Shown in pieces: positions 25,514-34,245 of a stretch of DNA of 39,780 nucleotides; positions within the stretch are counted from its first letter, which is position 1, and every line of letters starts with the position of its first letter. A program made the translations under genes and the position numbers. Below the pieces are notes generated by a model, which was given only the letters and a program-made list of their open reading frames with translations, searched no databases and was not told the origin of the DNA. Origin of the DNA: CAZMXP01 sp964570285 (GTDB lineage Bacteria > Planctomycetota > PLA2); contig CAZMXP010000044.1 in NCBI GenBank assembly GCA_964570285.1, forward strand, positions 1 through 39,780, written 5' to 3'.

Positions 25514-27060
25514 GGGCGGACGTCTGCCTGCTGCTCGAGGGGACCTACCCGTTCGTGTCGGGGGGCGTCTCGTCGTGGGTGCACCACCTGACGACGCACC
25601 TCCCGGACCTGACCTTCGCGATCGTGCACATCAGCCCGAAGCGCGGCTTCTACGCGAAGGGGCCGAGCTACAAGATGCCGGGGAACGTCGTCTCGCTGCA
25701 GGAGGTCTTCCTGCACGACTACGTGCTCGGCCGCAAGGGGAGCGCGGAGGCGATCGTGGGCAAGGTGCAGCGCTTCCGCGCGCTCGTGACGGACATGCGC
25801 GAGGGCAGGTCGGGCTCCTTCGCCGCGTTCCTCGACGCGCTGCAGGAGGAGGGGACCGACGGATTCTCGTCGTTCGACCTGCTGCAGACCTACGAGAGCT
25901 GGAAGGTGCTCGTCGAGAGCTACCGCGCGGAGGCGGGCGACGAGAGCTTCCTCAACTTCTTCTGGACGTGGCGCTACGCCTACCTGCCGCTCTTCAACCT
26001 TCTCTCGGCGAAGATCCCCCGGGCGGGGCTCTACCACACGATCTCGACCGGCTACGCGGGCATGCTCGCCGCCGGCGCGAAGGCGCGCTACGGGCGGCCG
26101 ATGCTGCTCACCGAGCACGGCATCTACACCAAGGAGCGGCGCATCGAGATCAACCGCTGCGAGTGGATCCAGGACTGGGACAGCGGCGAGCTCGTCGCGG
26201 AGCGCAAGGCGCCCTACTTCCGCCGCTACTGGATCCGGCAGTTCCAGATGATGAGCCGCATCACGTACGAGTACGCCGACCGGATCCTCACGCTCTACAC
26301 GGGCAACACCGTGGACCAGATCCGCGACGGCGCGGAGCCGCGCAAGCTGCGCATCATCCCGAACGGCATCGACCTCGACCGCTTCGGGGAGGCGGCGCGC
26401 GTCCACGACGCGAGGCCGCCGAACGACCGCTTCACCGTCTGCTTCGTCGGCCGCGTCTGCCCCATCAAGGACGTGATGACCTTCGTCAGCGCGATGCGGC
26501 TCGTCGCCGACCGGATCCCCGACGTGCGCGTGCGCATCCTCGGGCCGATGGAGGAGGACGAGGAGTACGCCGAGATGTGCCAGCGCCACGCGCGCCAGCT
26601 CGGGCTCGCGGGGAACGTCTCCTTCGAGGGGAAGGTGAACGTGCTGCAGGAGCTCCCGCTCGTGGACGTCGTCGTGCTGACGAGCATCTCCGAGGCGCAG
26701 CCGCTGGTCATCCTCGAGGCGGGCGCCGTCGGCATCCCCAGCGTCGCCACGGATGTCGGCTCCTGCCGCGAGCTGCTGCACGGGCGCGGGCCCGAGGACC
26801 GGGCGCTCGGCGCCGGCGGCATCATCACGCCGATGGCGTCGCCCGGCGCGACGGCGCGCGCGGTGCTGAAGCTCCACGACGAGCCCGAGACGCGCAGGGC
26901 GATGCGCGACGCGATGCGCAAGCGCGTGCAGACCTTCTACGACCAGCGCGACATGGTGGCGGCGTACGACGAGCTCTACCGGTCGCATCTCGAGGGGGCC
27001 CCGGGGGACGCGGCGGCGGAGGCCGTCGCGGCGGCGCCGGACGGCGGGGGGGAGGAGTAG
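25510..27060 (+). CDS. pelF: PelF glycosyltransferase (GT4)
   Basis: 516-residue cytoplasmic GT-B glycosyltransferase that polymerises the Pel-type polysaccharide from UDP-sugars. The N-terminal signature of PelF is present (VCLLLEGTYPFVSGGVSSWVHH, then HISPKRGFYAKGPSYKMP). The C-terminal GT4 domain has IIPNGIDLDRF, the strand FTVCFVGRVCPIKD and the E-x7-E motif with Glu395 and Glu403 in SISEAQPLVILEAG. Length agrees with the family (~507). Start codon overlaps the pelE stop (ATGA). Confidence 0.96.
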   Translation: MRADVCLLLEGTYPFVSGGVSSWVHHLTTHLPDLTFAIVHISPKRGFYAKGPSYKMPGNVVSLQEVFLHDYVLGRKGSAEAIVGKVQRFRALVTDMREGRSGSFAAFLDALQEEGTDGFSSFDLLQTYESWKVLVESYRAEAGDESFLNFFWTWRYAYLPLFNLLSAKIPRAGLYHTISTGYAGMLAAGAKARYGRPMLLTEHGIYTKERRIEINRCEWIQDWDSGELVAERKAPYFRRYWIRQFQMMSRITYEYADRILTLYTGNTVDQIRDGAEPRKLRIIPNGIDLDRFGEAARVHDARPPNDRFTVCFVGRVCPIKDVMTFVSAMRLVADRIPDVRVRILGPMEEDEEYAEMCQRHARQLGLAGNVSFEGKVNVLQELPLVDVVVLTSISEAQPLVILEAGAVGIPSVATDVGSCRELLHGRGPEDRALGAGGIITPMASPGATARAVLKLHDEPETRRAMRDAMRKRVQTFYDQRDMVAAYDELYRSHLEGAPGDAAAEAVAAAPDGGGEE

Positions 27061-27062
27061 CG

Positions 27063-28553
27063 GTGGCGGGCATCGGCTTCGAGCTGCGCAAGATGATCGA
27101 CCACCGCAAGGGGTTCATGGCCAAGGTGCGCGCCTACGCGTGCGCCGGGCTCATCTCGTCGGGGCCGTGGCTGATGACGATCCTGACGCTGACGCTGCTG
27201 AGTCTCGCCGCCCCCGCCCTCGGCAAGCGCGGCGACCTGTCGATGTTCCGCGCGCTCGTGACCTACGCCTTCGCGTTCAGCCTCATCCTCGTCGGCAGCG
27301 TGCAGATGGCGATCACGCGCCGCGTCGCCGACCTGCTCTACGCGAAGAAGTACGACCGCGTCCTGCCCGCGTTCGCGGCGGCGCTGCTCGTCACGGCGCT
27401 GGCCCACGCGGCGGTGGGCGGCGCGTTCGTCGCGCTCGCCGGCTTCCCCGTCGCGCTCGGCTGCGTCGCCGTCGCGCTCTTCTCCGTCATCGGCATGACG
27501 TGGGTCTCGCTGATCTGGCTCAGCGTCGCCCGCGAGTACGACGCGGTGCTGCGCGCCTACATCTACGGCACGCTCGTCTCGATCCTCGCGATGGCTCTCG
27601 TCGGCGTGCAGAACGCCACCGTCGGCGTGCTCGGCGCCTATACGACCGGGCAGGCGTTCACGCTGATGCTGCTGCTGCGCTGCATCGCCCGCGGCCTCGA
27701 GGCGGGGGGCGTGCGCGACTGGTCGGTGCTCTCGAGCGTGCGCGCCTTCCCGAGCCTCGTCGGCATGGGGCTGCTGTACAACGCGGCGATCTGGGTCGAC
27801 AAGATGGTCTTCTGGTTCCGCGACGGGACCGGGCCCCATCCCTGGGTGCGCTACCACCCGCTCTACGACACCTGCTCCTTCCTCGCCTACCTGACCGTCG
27901 TGCCCGCGCTCGCGGTCAACCTGATCCGCCTCGAGACGTCGTTCTACGAGCACTACCGCTCCTACTACGGCAGCATCCTGCACGGCACGCCGCTCAAGGT
28001 CATCGAGGAGAAGCGCAACCGGATGTTCCAGAACCTGCAGGAGAGCACGATCCGCCTGCTGCGCGTGCAGGGGGCGATCACGGTGCTCTTCCTGCTCTTC
28101 GCGCCCTTCCTGATCGACCTGCTCGAACTGCCCCCGGTGGCGGTGCGGATCTTCCGCCTCACCTGCCTCGGCGCCTTCTTCCACGTGATGCTGCTGCTGA
28201 CCGTGCTGATGCAACTCTATTTCGACCTCCGGAGGGAGGCGCTCTACACGAGCCTCGCCTTCTTCGTGCTCAACGGCGCGCTGGCCTGGTGGAGCGTCTC
28301 GAGGGGCCTCCCCACCTACGGCATCGGCTACGCCTCCGCGGCCTTTTTCTGCTTGCTTTTGGGCTACCTCCTGCTCCACCGCCGCCTCGAACGGCTCGAT
28401 TACCTCACATTCACGGGCCAGCCCGTCGACGGCCCCTCGCGCGATTCAGCCGACGACAAACCATTACAGGAACAGGAGTTGCAGCCGCAGGGCGCCGCAG
28501 CGTTGCCGCAGTTGTCCACGAGTTCTCCACAGCCGCCGGAGCCGAAACCGTAG
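27063..28553 (+). CDS. pelG: PelG polysaccharide transporter (flippase-like)
   Basis: 496-residue polytopic inner-membrane protein of the MATE/Wzx-like PelG family, about 12 hydrophobic segments (for example GLISSGPWLMTILTLTLLSLAAP, ALFSVIGMTWVSLIWLSVA, TVLFLLFAPFLIDLL). The family N-terminus AGIGFELRKM follows the GTG start at 27063, 2 nt after pelF. It moves the polymer made by PelF across the inner membrane together with PelD and PelE. The C-terminal ~30 residues are hydrophilic and Gln/Pro-rich. Last gene of the pel run; its stop codon is part of the next gene's -10 box. Confidence 0.95.
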   Translation: MAGIGFELRKMIDHRKGFMAKVRAYACAGLISSGPWLMTILTLTLLSLAAPALGKRGDLSMFRALVTYAFAFSLILVGSVQMAITRRVADLLYAKKYDRVLPAFAAALLVTALAHAAVGGAFVALAGFPVALGCVAVALFSVIGMTWVSLIWLSVAREYDAVLRAYIYGTLVSILAMALVGVQNATVGVLGAYTTGQAFTLMLLLRCIARGLEAGGVRDWSVLSSVRAFPSLVGMGLLYNAAIWVDKMVFWFRDGTGPHPWVRYHPLYDTCSFLAYLTVVPALAVNLIRLETSFYEHYRSYYGSILHGTPLKVIEEKRNRMFQNLQESTIRLLRVQGAITVLFLLFAPFLIDLLELPPVAVRIFRLTCLGAFFHVMLLLTVLMQLYFDLRREALYTSLAFFVLNGALAWWSVSRGLPTYGIGYASAAFFCLLLGYLLLHRRLERLDYLTFTGQPVDGPSRDSADDKPLQEQELQPQGAAALPQLSTSSPQPPEPKP

Positions 28554-28556
28554 ACT
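28551..28556 (+). promoter_or_regulatory. -10 box TAGACT overlapping the pelG stop
   Basis: TAGACT ends 6 nt before the GTG start at 28563, and its first three bases are the pelG stop codon. No Shine-Dalgarno is present. The same hexamer precedes the retron RNA. Confidence 0.45.
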
Positions 28557-28562
28557 CTGCGC

Positions 28563-29429
28563 GTGCCGTCGCCCACGGACGACCTCCTCGGCTCCGCCCC
28601 CCCCTATCCGCGGCGGATCGTCTGCATGACCGAGGAGACGACGGAGACCCTCTACCGGCTCGGCGCGGGCGACCGCGTGGTGGGCGTCTCCGGCTTCACG
28701 ATGCGGCCGCCCGAGGCGCGCAGGAAGCCCCGCATCTCGACCTTCCTCGAAGCCGACTACGACAAGATCCTCGCGCTTCGGCCCGACCTCGTGCTCGGCT
28801 TCAGCGACCTGCAAGCCGACCTGGGCCGCGAACTGGCCCGGCGAGGCGTGCCGGTCTACCTCTTCAACCAACGCTCGATCGCGGAGATCCTCCAGACGGT
28901 CCGCGTGATCGGCGCGCTGGTCGGCCTTGCCACAGCGGCGGAGGCGCTCGCTTGCAACCTCGAAGCCAGCCTCCGCCGCCACGCGGCAGTTGCATCCGGA
29001 CTGCCGCGCCGGCCGCGCGTCTTCTTCGAGGAGTGGCCCGATCCGCTCATCTGCGGCATCCGGTGGACGTCGGAGCTGATCGAGATCTGCGGCGGCGAGG
29101 ACGTCTGCTCCGGGAGCCGCGTTCAACAGGGGGCGCGGGGGCGCATCTTCGAACCCTCCGAGATCGCGCGCAGGAATCCCGACGTCGTGATCGCGAGCTG
29201 GTGCGGCAAGCGCGTCAAGCCCGAGCGCATCCGCGACCGCCCCGGCTGGGACTCCGTGACCGCGGTGCGCGACGACCAGATCTACGAGATCAAGAGCGTG
29301 CTGATCCTCCAGCCGGGCCCCGCCGCGCTGACCGACGGCGTCGACCAGCTCGCGCGCATCGTCGCCGCCGTCGCGCGCGGCGAGCGGCTCCCCCGCGCGC
29401 GCGAGGGCCATCCCCGGTCCGCCTCCTGA
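28563..29429 (+). CDS. Periplasmic-binding-fold protein, cobalamin (BtuF)-like
   Basis: 288 residues from a GTG. It has the two-lobe helical-backbone binding fold of BtuF/iron-siderophore proteins: RRIVCMTEETTETLYRLGAGDRVVGVS at the start, YDKILALRPDLVLGFSDLQ, LFNQRSIAEILQTVRVIGALVG, then the second lobe RPRVFFEEWPDPLICGIRWTSELIEICGG and NPDVVIASWCGK. No signal peptide or lipobox is visible, so it may stay in the cytoplasm, as in a subset of small cobalamin-binding proteins that sit apart from transporters. Ligand is inferred (cobalamin more likely than siderophore); icmF in the same window shows the cell uses B12. No permease or ATPase gene adjoins. Confidence 0.72.
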   Translation: MPSPTDDLLGSAPPYPRRIVCMTEETTETLYRLGAGDRVVGVSGFTMRPPEARRKPRISTFLEADYDKILALRPDLVLGFSDLQADLGRELARRGVPVYLFNQRSIAEILQTVRVIGALVGLATAAEALACNLEASLRRHAAVASGLPRRPRVFFEEWPDPLICGIRWTSELIEICGGEDVCSGSRVQQGARGRIFEPSEIARRNPDVVIASWCGKRVKPERIRDRPGWDSVTAVRDDQIYEIKSVLILQPGPAALTDGVDQLARIVAAVARGERLPRAREGHPRSAS

Positions 29430-29431
29430 CC

Positions 29432-29437
29432 TATCAT
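29432..29437 (+). promoter_or_regulatory. -10 box TATCAT of the M32 peptidase gene
   Basis: TATCAT ends 7 nt before the ATG at 29445. It overlaps a nearer ATG (29436), which is therefore unlikely to be the true start. Confidence 0.45.
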
Positions 29438-29444
29438 GGCGCCG

Positions 29445-30941
29445 ATGTCCTCCGCCTACGAGCGCCTCCGCGCGCACCTCCGCGAAACGGCCGTGCTCTC
29501 CTCCTGCTCCCGCATTCTCGGCTGGGACCGCGAGACCTACCTCCCGCAGGGCGCAACCGGACTTCGCGCCGACCAGACGGCGCTCCTCGCGCGGCTCGCG
29601 CACGAGCGGCGCACGTCGCCCGCGCTGCGCGATCTCCTCGCGGAGGCGCGCGAGGCGTGCCCCGAGCGCGACTCGCCCCGGGCGGCGAACCTGCGCGAGG
29701 CGCAGCGCGAGTTCGACCGGGCGACGAGGATCCCGGCGGCGCTGATCGAGGAGCGCGCGCGGCTCACGACGCTGGCGCGGCAGGCGTGGCTCGACGCGCG
29801 CGCGAAGCGGCAGTTCGGGATCTTCCTGCCCTGGCTCGGGAAGATCGTGCAACTCTGCCGCGACGAGGCCGAGGCGCTCGATCCGCCGGGCGAAGCCTAC
29901 GACGCGCACCTCGACGAGTACGAGCCCGGCGCGACCGCGAAGGAGATCGAAGCGGTCCTGTCGCCGCTGCGCGACGCGCTCGCGGCGCTGCTCCGGCGCG
30001 TGCTCGGGAGCGGCCAGCGGCTCTCCGACGCGCCGGTGCGCGGCGACTTCCCGGTCGAAGGGCAGCGCCGCCTGAGCGGCCGCGTCCTCGAGGCCATCGG
30101 TTTCGACTTCTCCCGCGGCCGCACCGACCTGACGGCGCACGCCTTCTGCGGCGGCATGGGCCCCTTCGACGTGCGCCTGTCGAGCCGCTTCGATCCCGGG
30201 TTCCTCGTCGACGGCTTCTTCGGCACGCTGCACGAGGGCGGCCACGGCCTCTACGAGCAGGGGCTCGATCCCGACGAGTTCGGCATGCCGTGCGGCACCG
30301 CCTGCTCCCTCGGCGTCCACGAATCGCAGAGCCGCCTCTGGGAGAACCTCGTAGGCAGGAGCCGCGCGTTCTGGCGCCACTTCCTCCCGGCGGCCCGGAA
30401 GGAGTTCCCGGATGCGCTGCGCGACGTCACTCCCGATGCGTTGCACGGGGCGCTGAACGGCATCCAGCCGACCTTCATCCGCGTGGACGCCGACGAACTG
30501 ACCTACAACCTGCACATCTGCCTCCGCTTCGACCTCGAGCGCGCACTGCTCTCCGGCGACCTCGACGCGACAGACCTCCCGCAGGCGTGGAACGACGGCT
30601 TCGAACGGCTGCTCGGGATCCGCCCCGCCCACGACGCCGACGGCTGCCTGCAGGACATCCACTGGAGCGCCGGCCTCGTCGGCTACTTCCCGACCTACAC
30701 GCTCGGCAACCTCTACGGCGCGCAGATCTTCGAGCGCGCCCGCGAGGAGCTGGGCGACCTCGACGCCGCCTTCGCGCGAGGCGAGTTCCTGCCGCTGCGC
30801 GACTGGCTGCGCGAGAAGATCTACCGCCACGGCATGCGCTATCCCGCCAAGGATCTCGTCGCGAGGATCACGGGGAACCCACCCTCCCCGCGGCCCCTCC
30901 TGACCCACCTCGAACGCCGCTGCGCCGAGCTCTACGGCTGA
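29445..30941 (+). CDS. M32 metallocarboxypeptidase (carboxypeptidase Taq type)
   Basis: 498-residue cytoplasmic zinc carboxypeptidase of family M32, all-helical, length typical (~500). The zinc motif is HEGGH at 263-267 (His263, Glu264, His267), followed by the third ligand Glu in the family motif HESQSRLWEN about 30 residues later. Other M32 signatures are FCGGMGPFDVRLSSRF upstream, DELTYNLHICLRFDLE and DIHWSAGLVGYFPTYTLGNLY. An ATG 9 nt upstream is open in the same frame, but it lies inside the -10 box, so 29445 is preferred. M32 enzymes remove C-terminal residues from peptides and assist peptide turnover. Last gene before a repeat-bearing intergenic region. Confidence 0.94.
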   Translation: MSSAYERLRAHLRETAVLSSCSRILGWDRETYLPQGATGLRADQTALLARLAHERRTSPALRDLLAEAREACPERDSPRAANLREAQREFDRATRIPAALIEERARLTTLARQAWLDARAKRQFGIFLPWLGKIVQLCRDEAEALDPPGEAYDAHLDEYEPGATAKEIEAVLSPLRDALAALLRRVLGSGQRLSDAPVRGDFPVEGQRRLSGRVLEAIGFDFSRGRTDLTAHAFCGGMGPFDVRLSSRFDPGFLVDGFFGTLHEGGHGLYEQGLDPDEFGMPCGTACSLGVHESQSRLWENLVGRSRAFWRHFLPAARKEFPDALRDVTPDALHGALNGIQPTFIRVDADELTYNLHICLRFDLERALLSGDLDATDLPQAWNDGFERLLGIRPAHDADGCLQDIHWSAGLVGYFPTYTLGNLYGAQIFERAREELGDLDAAFARGEFLPLRDWLREKIYRHGMRYPAKDLVARITGNPPSPRPLLTHLERRCAELYG

Positions 30942-30992
30942 CCCCCCGCGATCAGAACGAGGCGCAGCGCGCGCATCGGGTCGCGGGGGCTC

Positions 30993-31312
30993 CTTCGTGT
31001 CTTCGTGCCTTCGTGGTTTTCGTTCTCCCCGCTCGAATTCGGCGACTCGTCGGGATTCGCGCAAGCGGCGAGGACCCTGCGGGCATGGAGTACAAGCGAT
31101 CAGGGACGAGGGTGTCGGACTTGATAAGGAACCCAGGAAAGGAGGAATCCATGAGAGCAGGGATGGTCGAATCCGCCTCTTCCTCGGTTCCTAGGTTCCT
31201 GGGTTCCTCATCTCGTCCTTCAAGACGAATGCTGTGTTCGACCGTGACACGCGCGCGGCACGCCGGCTCGTCTCTTCCCTTTCTCCGTGCCTTGGCGCCT
31301 TCGTGGTTGTTG
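30993..31312. repeat. Intergenic repeat cluster (CTTCGTG-type blocks and 13-bp inverted repeat)
   Basis: The 462 nt between converging genes hold no gene but are lower in G+C than their surroundings and repeat-rich. CTTCGTG-type tandem blocks occur at 30993-31021 and, degenerate, at 31280-31312. AGGAACCCAGGAA (31127-31139) and TTCCTGGGTTCCT (31196-31208) form a perfect 13-bp inverted repeat. GGTTCCT occurs three times in tandem at about 31187-31208. Such strings recur between genes in several bacterial phyla (general knowledge) and give spurious ORFs. Confidence 0.6.
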
Positions 31313-31403
31313 CGGAACACGACGCGTGCCGCGGCCCCAGGTGCGTTGGTGGCGGCGTCGAGCCGCGCTGCGCCTCGGTGCTCCTCGTGCGCGGCGCTCG
31401 CCG

Positions 31404-31775
31404 TCAGGGGATGAGCAGCGGCGGGCGGCCGACCTTCTTCCGCAGCCACTGGACCGCGGTGCGCACCGGGCCGATGCGGATGATGCGCAGCTCCATCTCG
31501 CGCTTGCCGGGGAAGTTCACGAGCGAGAGCCCGACGAGGATCGTCAGGCTCCCCGGCCCCGGGAGCACGATCATCGCGATGCCCGCGAGGATCAGGATCG
31601 TGCCGAGCACGTTCTTGAAGACGAGCGCGCACATGCGCAGGACCGGATGGCGCCACTCCGTCGGCAGCTTTTCCCGCACCCAGTAGTCGTCGCGCATGCG
31701 CGCGACGATCACCGGTACGACGAGGAAGGTCGTGGCGAGGGTGCAGATCGAGAGGATCGTCAGCAGCCGGAGCAA
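31404..31775 (-). CDS. Small PGPG-motif membrane protein
   Basis: 123 residues with an N-terminal helix (LLTILSICTLATTFLVVPVIVA) and a hydrophobic hairpin (NVLGTILILAGIAMIVLPGPGSLTILVGLSLV) containing the PGPG turn of the PGPGW-type putative membrane protein family; the basic C-terminus is probably cytoplasmic. The start is a TTG at 31775 directly before the first helix; the next Met is too far inside. A TATACT box 9 nt upstream supports the TTG start. Function unknown. Downstream of, and same strand as, the HEAT/TPR gene (20 nt gap). Confidence 0.72.
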   Translation of the reverse strand: MLRLLTILSICTLATTFLVVPVIVARMRDDYWVREKLPTEWRHPVLRMCALVFKNVLGTILILAGIAMIVLPGPGSLTILVGLSLVNFPGKREMELRIIRIGPVRTAVQWLRKKVGRPPLLIP

Positions 31776-31784
31776 GCGGGAGGG

Positions 31785-31790
31785 AGTATA
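31785..31790 (-). promoter_or_regulatory. -10 box TATACT of the PGPG gene
   Basis: Near-consensus TATACT on the minus strand, ending 9 nt before the TTG start. It lies between the HEAT gene stop and the start, so this gene can be transcribed alone. Confidence 0.5.
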
Positions 31791-31794
31791 GCCG

Positions 31795-34194
31795 CTACTT
31801 CACGCCCGCCTCCGCAATGCGCTGGCCCACCTCCGCCTTGAGGCGCCGGAGTTCGAGGATGGAGTCGATCGCCTGCTTCGCCGAGTTGCGCAACGCGACA
31901 TCCATCGAGTCGAGCAGCGACTGCAGGTCCGGCAGCATCTCCTCGCGCCCCAGCCGCTGGGAGAGGGCGACGCCCTCGCCGATCGCCTCCCGGTCGCCGG
32001 AGGCGAGAAGCCACTTCAGCACAGGGAAGAGGCTCTCGGAAGGCGCCCGCTCGGCGAGGTCGCGCGCGAGCACCGTCACCGTGCTCGCCGGTGCGCTCCT
32101 GTCCTGGCAGAGCAAGAGCAGTCTCTCGCGGATCGCCTCCGGCCGGACCGCTTCCGCGAAGTAGCGCGCCTCCGCCGGTCCCGCGCGCAAAAACATCGCC
32201 GCCAGCGTTTCCGACGAGACCTTCTCGCCGGCGCACTGGCTGATGAAGGCGACGACGGAGTGGGTCGGCGACGCCGCGGACGCGGCCAGCGCGGCGGCGA
32301 CGCGGTCGGGATCGCGCACACCGACGGCTTGCCAGTTGCTCGGGCTCACGCGCGGGATCCACTCCTCCGGCGGGTAGAACTCCTGCAGCGCCGCGAGCAC
32401 GCTCGGGTTCCCGCACCAGTGCGGCTGCGCCCGCAGGAACTCCGCGACGCCCCTCTTCCCCTCGTCGTCGAGCGGGGGCAACGCATTGACAAGGGCGAGC
32501 ACCTGGCTCACCGCCGTCGTGCGAAGCCTCTCGTCGGCAAGCGCCGCGAACTGCGGCAGCAGCGGCACGATCACCTTGTTGCGCCAGCGTTGGAGCTGCT
32601 CCGCGCTCCCCTGCCCGGCGATGAGGCGGGTGGCATGGATATCCCGCGTGCCCAGGTTGGGCGCGCGCAGGCCGCCGAGAACCGCGAGGACCGCCTGCCG
32701 CGCGACCTCCGGCTCGACGCCGTCGGCGAACGCGGGCACGAGTTGCGAAAGCCCAGCCGTCTGCCCTTCGGAGAGCAGCGGCAGGATGCGCGCGACCGAG
32801 CCGAGCACGGCGCGCCTGTAGTCGGGATGGAGTGAGTTCGAGATGCGGCCCAGCCAGTCGTTCGCGATCTGCTCGCGCCTCTGGCCGGCCGTCGCCTCCA
32901 GCGCCGCCAGCGTGCGCGGCAGCGACGCGATGAGCAGGTTGTCGAGGAGATGGTGGGAGCGAACCGGGCTGCCCGCCATCGACCGCGCGATCTCGAGCGC
33001 GTGCGCCTCAGGCAGCGCGCCGATCACCTTCGCGTAGAGCGGCAGCACGGACTCGGCGACGCCACCGCCCCCGAGCCTGCTCCAGCGATCGAGGAGCGCG
33101 GCGAAGCGCGCCGGGTCGACCTCCCCGGCCGGAAGCGCGTAGGCGACCGCATAGACGAGGTAGTTCGACAGCGGACTCCCCTCGGCGGGCTCCTCCCATC
33201 CCGCGGCGAGGGTCAGCATCTCGTCCATCGCGGCGACCAGCGCCTCCGCCGTCACGCGCCGGGCGAAGCCCGTGAGCGAGTTCCCACCACTCGGCACGCC
33301 GACGAGGCGGCGCCAGACGAACGGAAACAGCGCCGGATCGAAGGCGATCGCGCCCTTCTTGTCCCCCTTCAGCATCGCGTCGTAGTACTGCACCACCTGC
33401 AGCGCGAGCGCCGGATCCCCGTCGCGGATCCAGCGGCCGTAGTGCCGCTGCGCCACCTTCAACCGGATGACCCATTCGCGCAGGGCCGGACGCGCCACGA
33501 GCTTCTCGATCACGCCGTCGGAGAGCGGCACAAGGAGGAACGCGTCGAGCGCGCGAATCGCACCCTCATCCGGGAGCTCCATCAGCTTCGCCTCGGCCGC
33601 CGGCACCTCCCCCGGGTGGCGCACGAGATAATGGCCCAGTTCCGCAAGCGCCTCACCCCACTTCGGCTCCCACTCCCCCCCGAGCCCCCCCACATCCATC
33701 CGGCAGAGGAGGCGGAACGCATGTTCGCGCAGCGCCGCGTCGGTGTGCTTCTGCAACTTGCGCAGGAAGGGGATCGCCGGCGCGCCGATGATCGCGAAGT
33801 CGCGGTACTCGTCCGGTGGGTCCTTGATCGACCGCCCGAGGCCGTAGGTCAGCTCCTCCATTCGCTTCTCGAGATCGCTCCCGACACCGGCGCTCTCGAG
33901 GGCCTTTCTGTACTCGGCGATCTGCGGCAGCAGCGACTTCGGCGTCTCTTCGTCCGCGGCGAGTTCCGCAAGGCGCGCGCGCGCCTCGTCGGGACGGCCG
34001 AGCAGCGCGAAGGTGACGGCGACGCGGAAGCGCGCCTGGAACTTCAGCCTGGGCGGGAGGGCCTCCGCGCGCAGCAGGTCGAGATAGGCGCGGGCGGCCT
34101 CGGCGGGCTTGCCCTCGACGACCTCGAGCACGTAGGCGTCGTGGTACTGGGTCTCGAAGTCCTGTCCGAGAAGGGTGAGTAGCAGGATCAGCAT
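31795..34194 (-). CDS. Secreted HEAT/TPR-repeat protein
   Basis: 799 residues, secretion signal short (MLILLLTLLGQ). The N-terminal part is TPR-like (AAEARAYLDLLRAEALPPRLKFQARFRVA-type helices, LLGRPDEARARLAEL). The rest is a long superhelix of HEAT-like repeats without catalytic motifs (ALREHAFRLLCRMD, EPEVARQAVLAVLGGL, MDVALRNSAKQAIDSIL). Predicted periplasmic scaffold or binding protein. It follows the response regulator gene after 45 nt, and its promoter has a direct repeat matching the one before the sensor kinase, so it is a likely target of that two-component system. Confidence 0.75.
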   Translation of the reverse strand: MLILLLTLLGQDFETQYHDAYVLEVVEGKPAEAARAYLDLLRAEALPPRLKFQARFRVAVTFALLGRPDEARARLAELAADEETPKSLLPQIAEYRKALESAGVGSDLEKRMEELTYGLGRSIKDPPDEYRDFAIIGAPAIPFLRKLQKHTDAALREHAFRLLCRMDVGGLGGEWEPKWGEALAELGHYLVRHPGEVPAAEAKLMELPDEGAIRALDAFLLVPLSDGVIEKLVARPALREWVIRLKVAQRHYGRWIRDGDPALALQVVQYYDAMLKGDKKGAIAFDPALFPFVWRRLVGVPSGGNSLTGFARRVTAEALVAAMDEMLTLAAGWEEPAEGSPLSNYLVYAVAYALPAGEVDPARFAALLDRWSRLGGGGVAESVLPLYAKVIGALPEAHALEIARSMAGSPVRSHHLLDNLLIASLPRTLAALEATAGQRREQIANDWLGRISNSLHPDYRRAVLGSVARILPLLSEGQTAGLSQLVPAFADGVEPEVARQAVLAVLGGLRAPNLGTRDIHATRLIAGQGSAEQLQRWRNKVIVPLLPQFAALADERLRTTAVSQVLALVNALPPLDDEGKRGVAEFLRAQPHWCGNPSVLAALQEFYPPEEWIPRVSPSNWQAVGVRDPDRVAAALAASAASPTHSVVAFISQCAGEKVSSETLAAMFLRAGPAEARYFAEAVRPEAIRERLLLLCQDRSAPASTVTVLARDLAERAPSESLFPVLKWLLASGDREAIGEGVALSQRLGREEMLPDLQSLLDSMDVALRNSAKQAIDSILELRRLKAEVGQRIAEAGVK

Positions 34195-34200
34195 GGATGC

Positions 34201-34245
34201 ATGATCGGGGGGTTCGGGGGGTCCGTGGTCAGGGAACGGTCAGGG
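34201..34245 (-). promoter_or_regulatory. Regulated promoter of the HEAT gene (GTCAG repeat and GATCAT)
   Basis: A GATCAT -10-like box (34201-34206) ends 6 nt before the ATG. Upstream, plus-strand half-sites GTCAGGGA start at 34228 and 34239, one helical turn (11 bp) apart, 21 nt from the -10. OmpR/PhoB-type regulators bind such direct repeats in place of a -35. The site overlaps the end of the response regulator gene. Confidence 0.5.

Noticed and set aside
30993..31312. CRISPR-like array
   Set aside because: The repeats are short, degenerate, not regularly spaced, and no cas genes are present.
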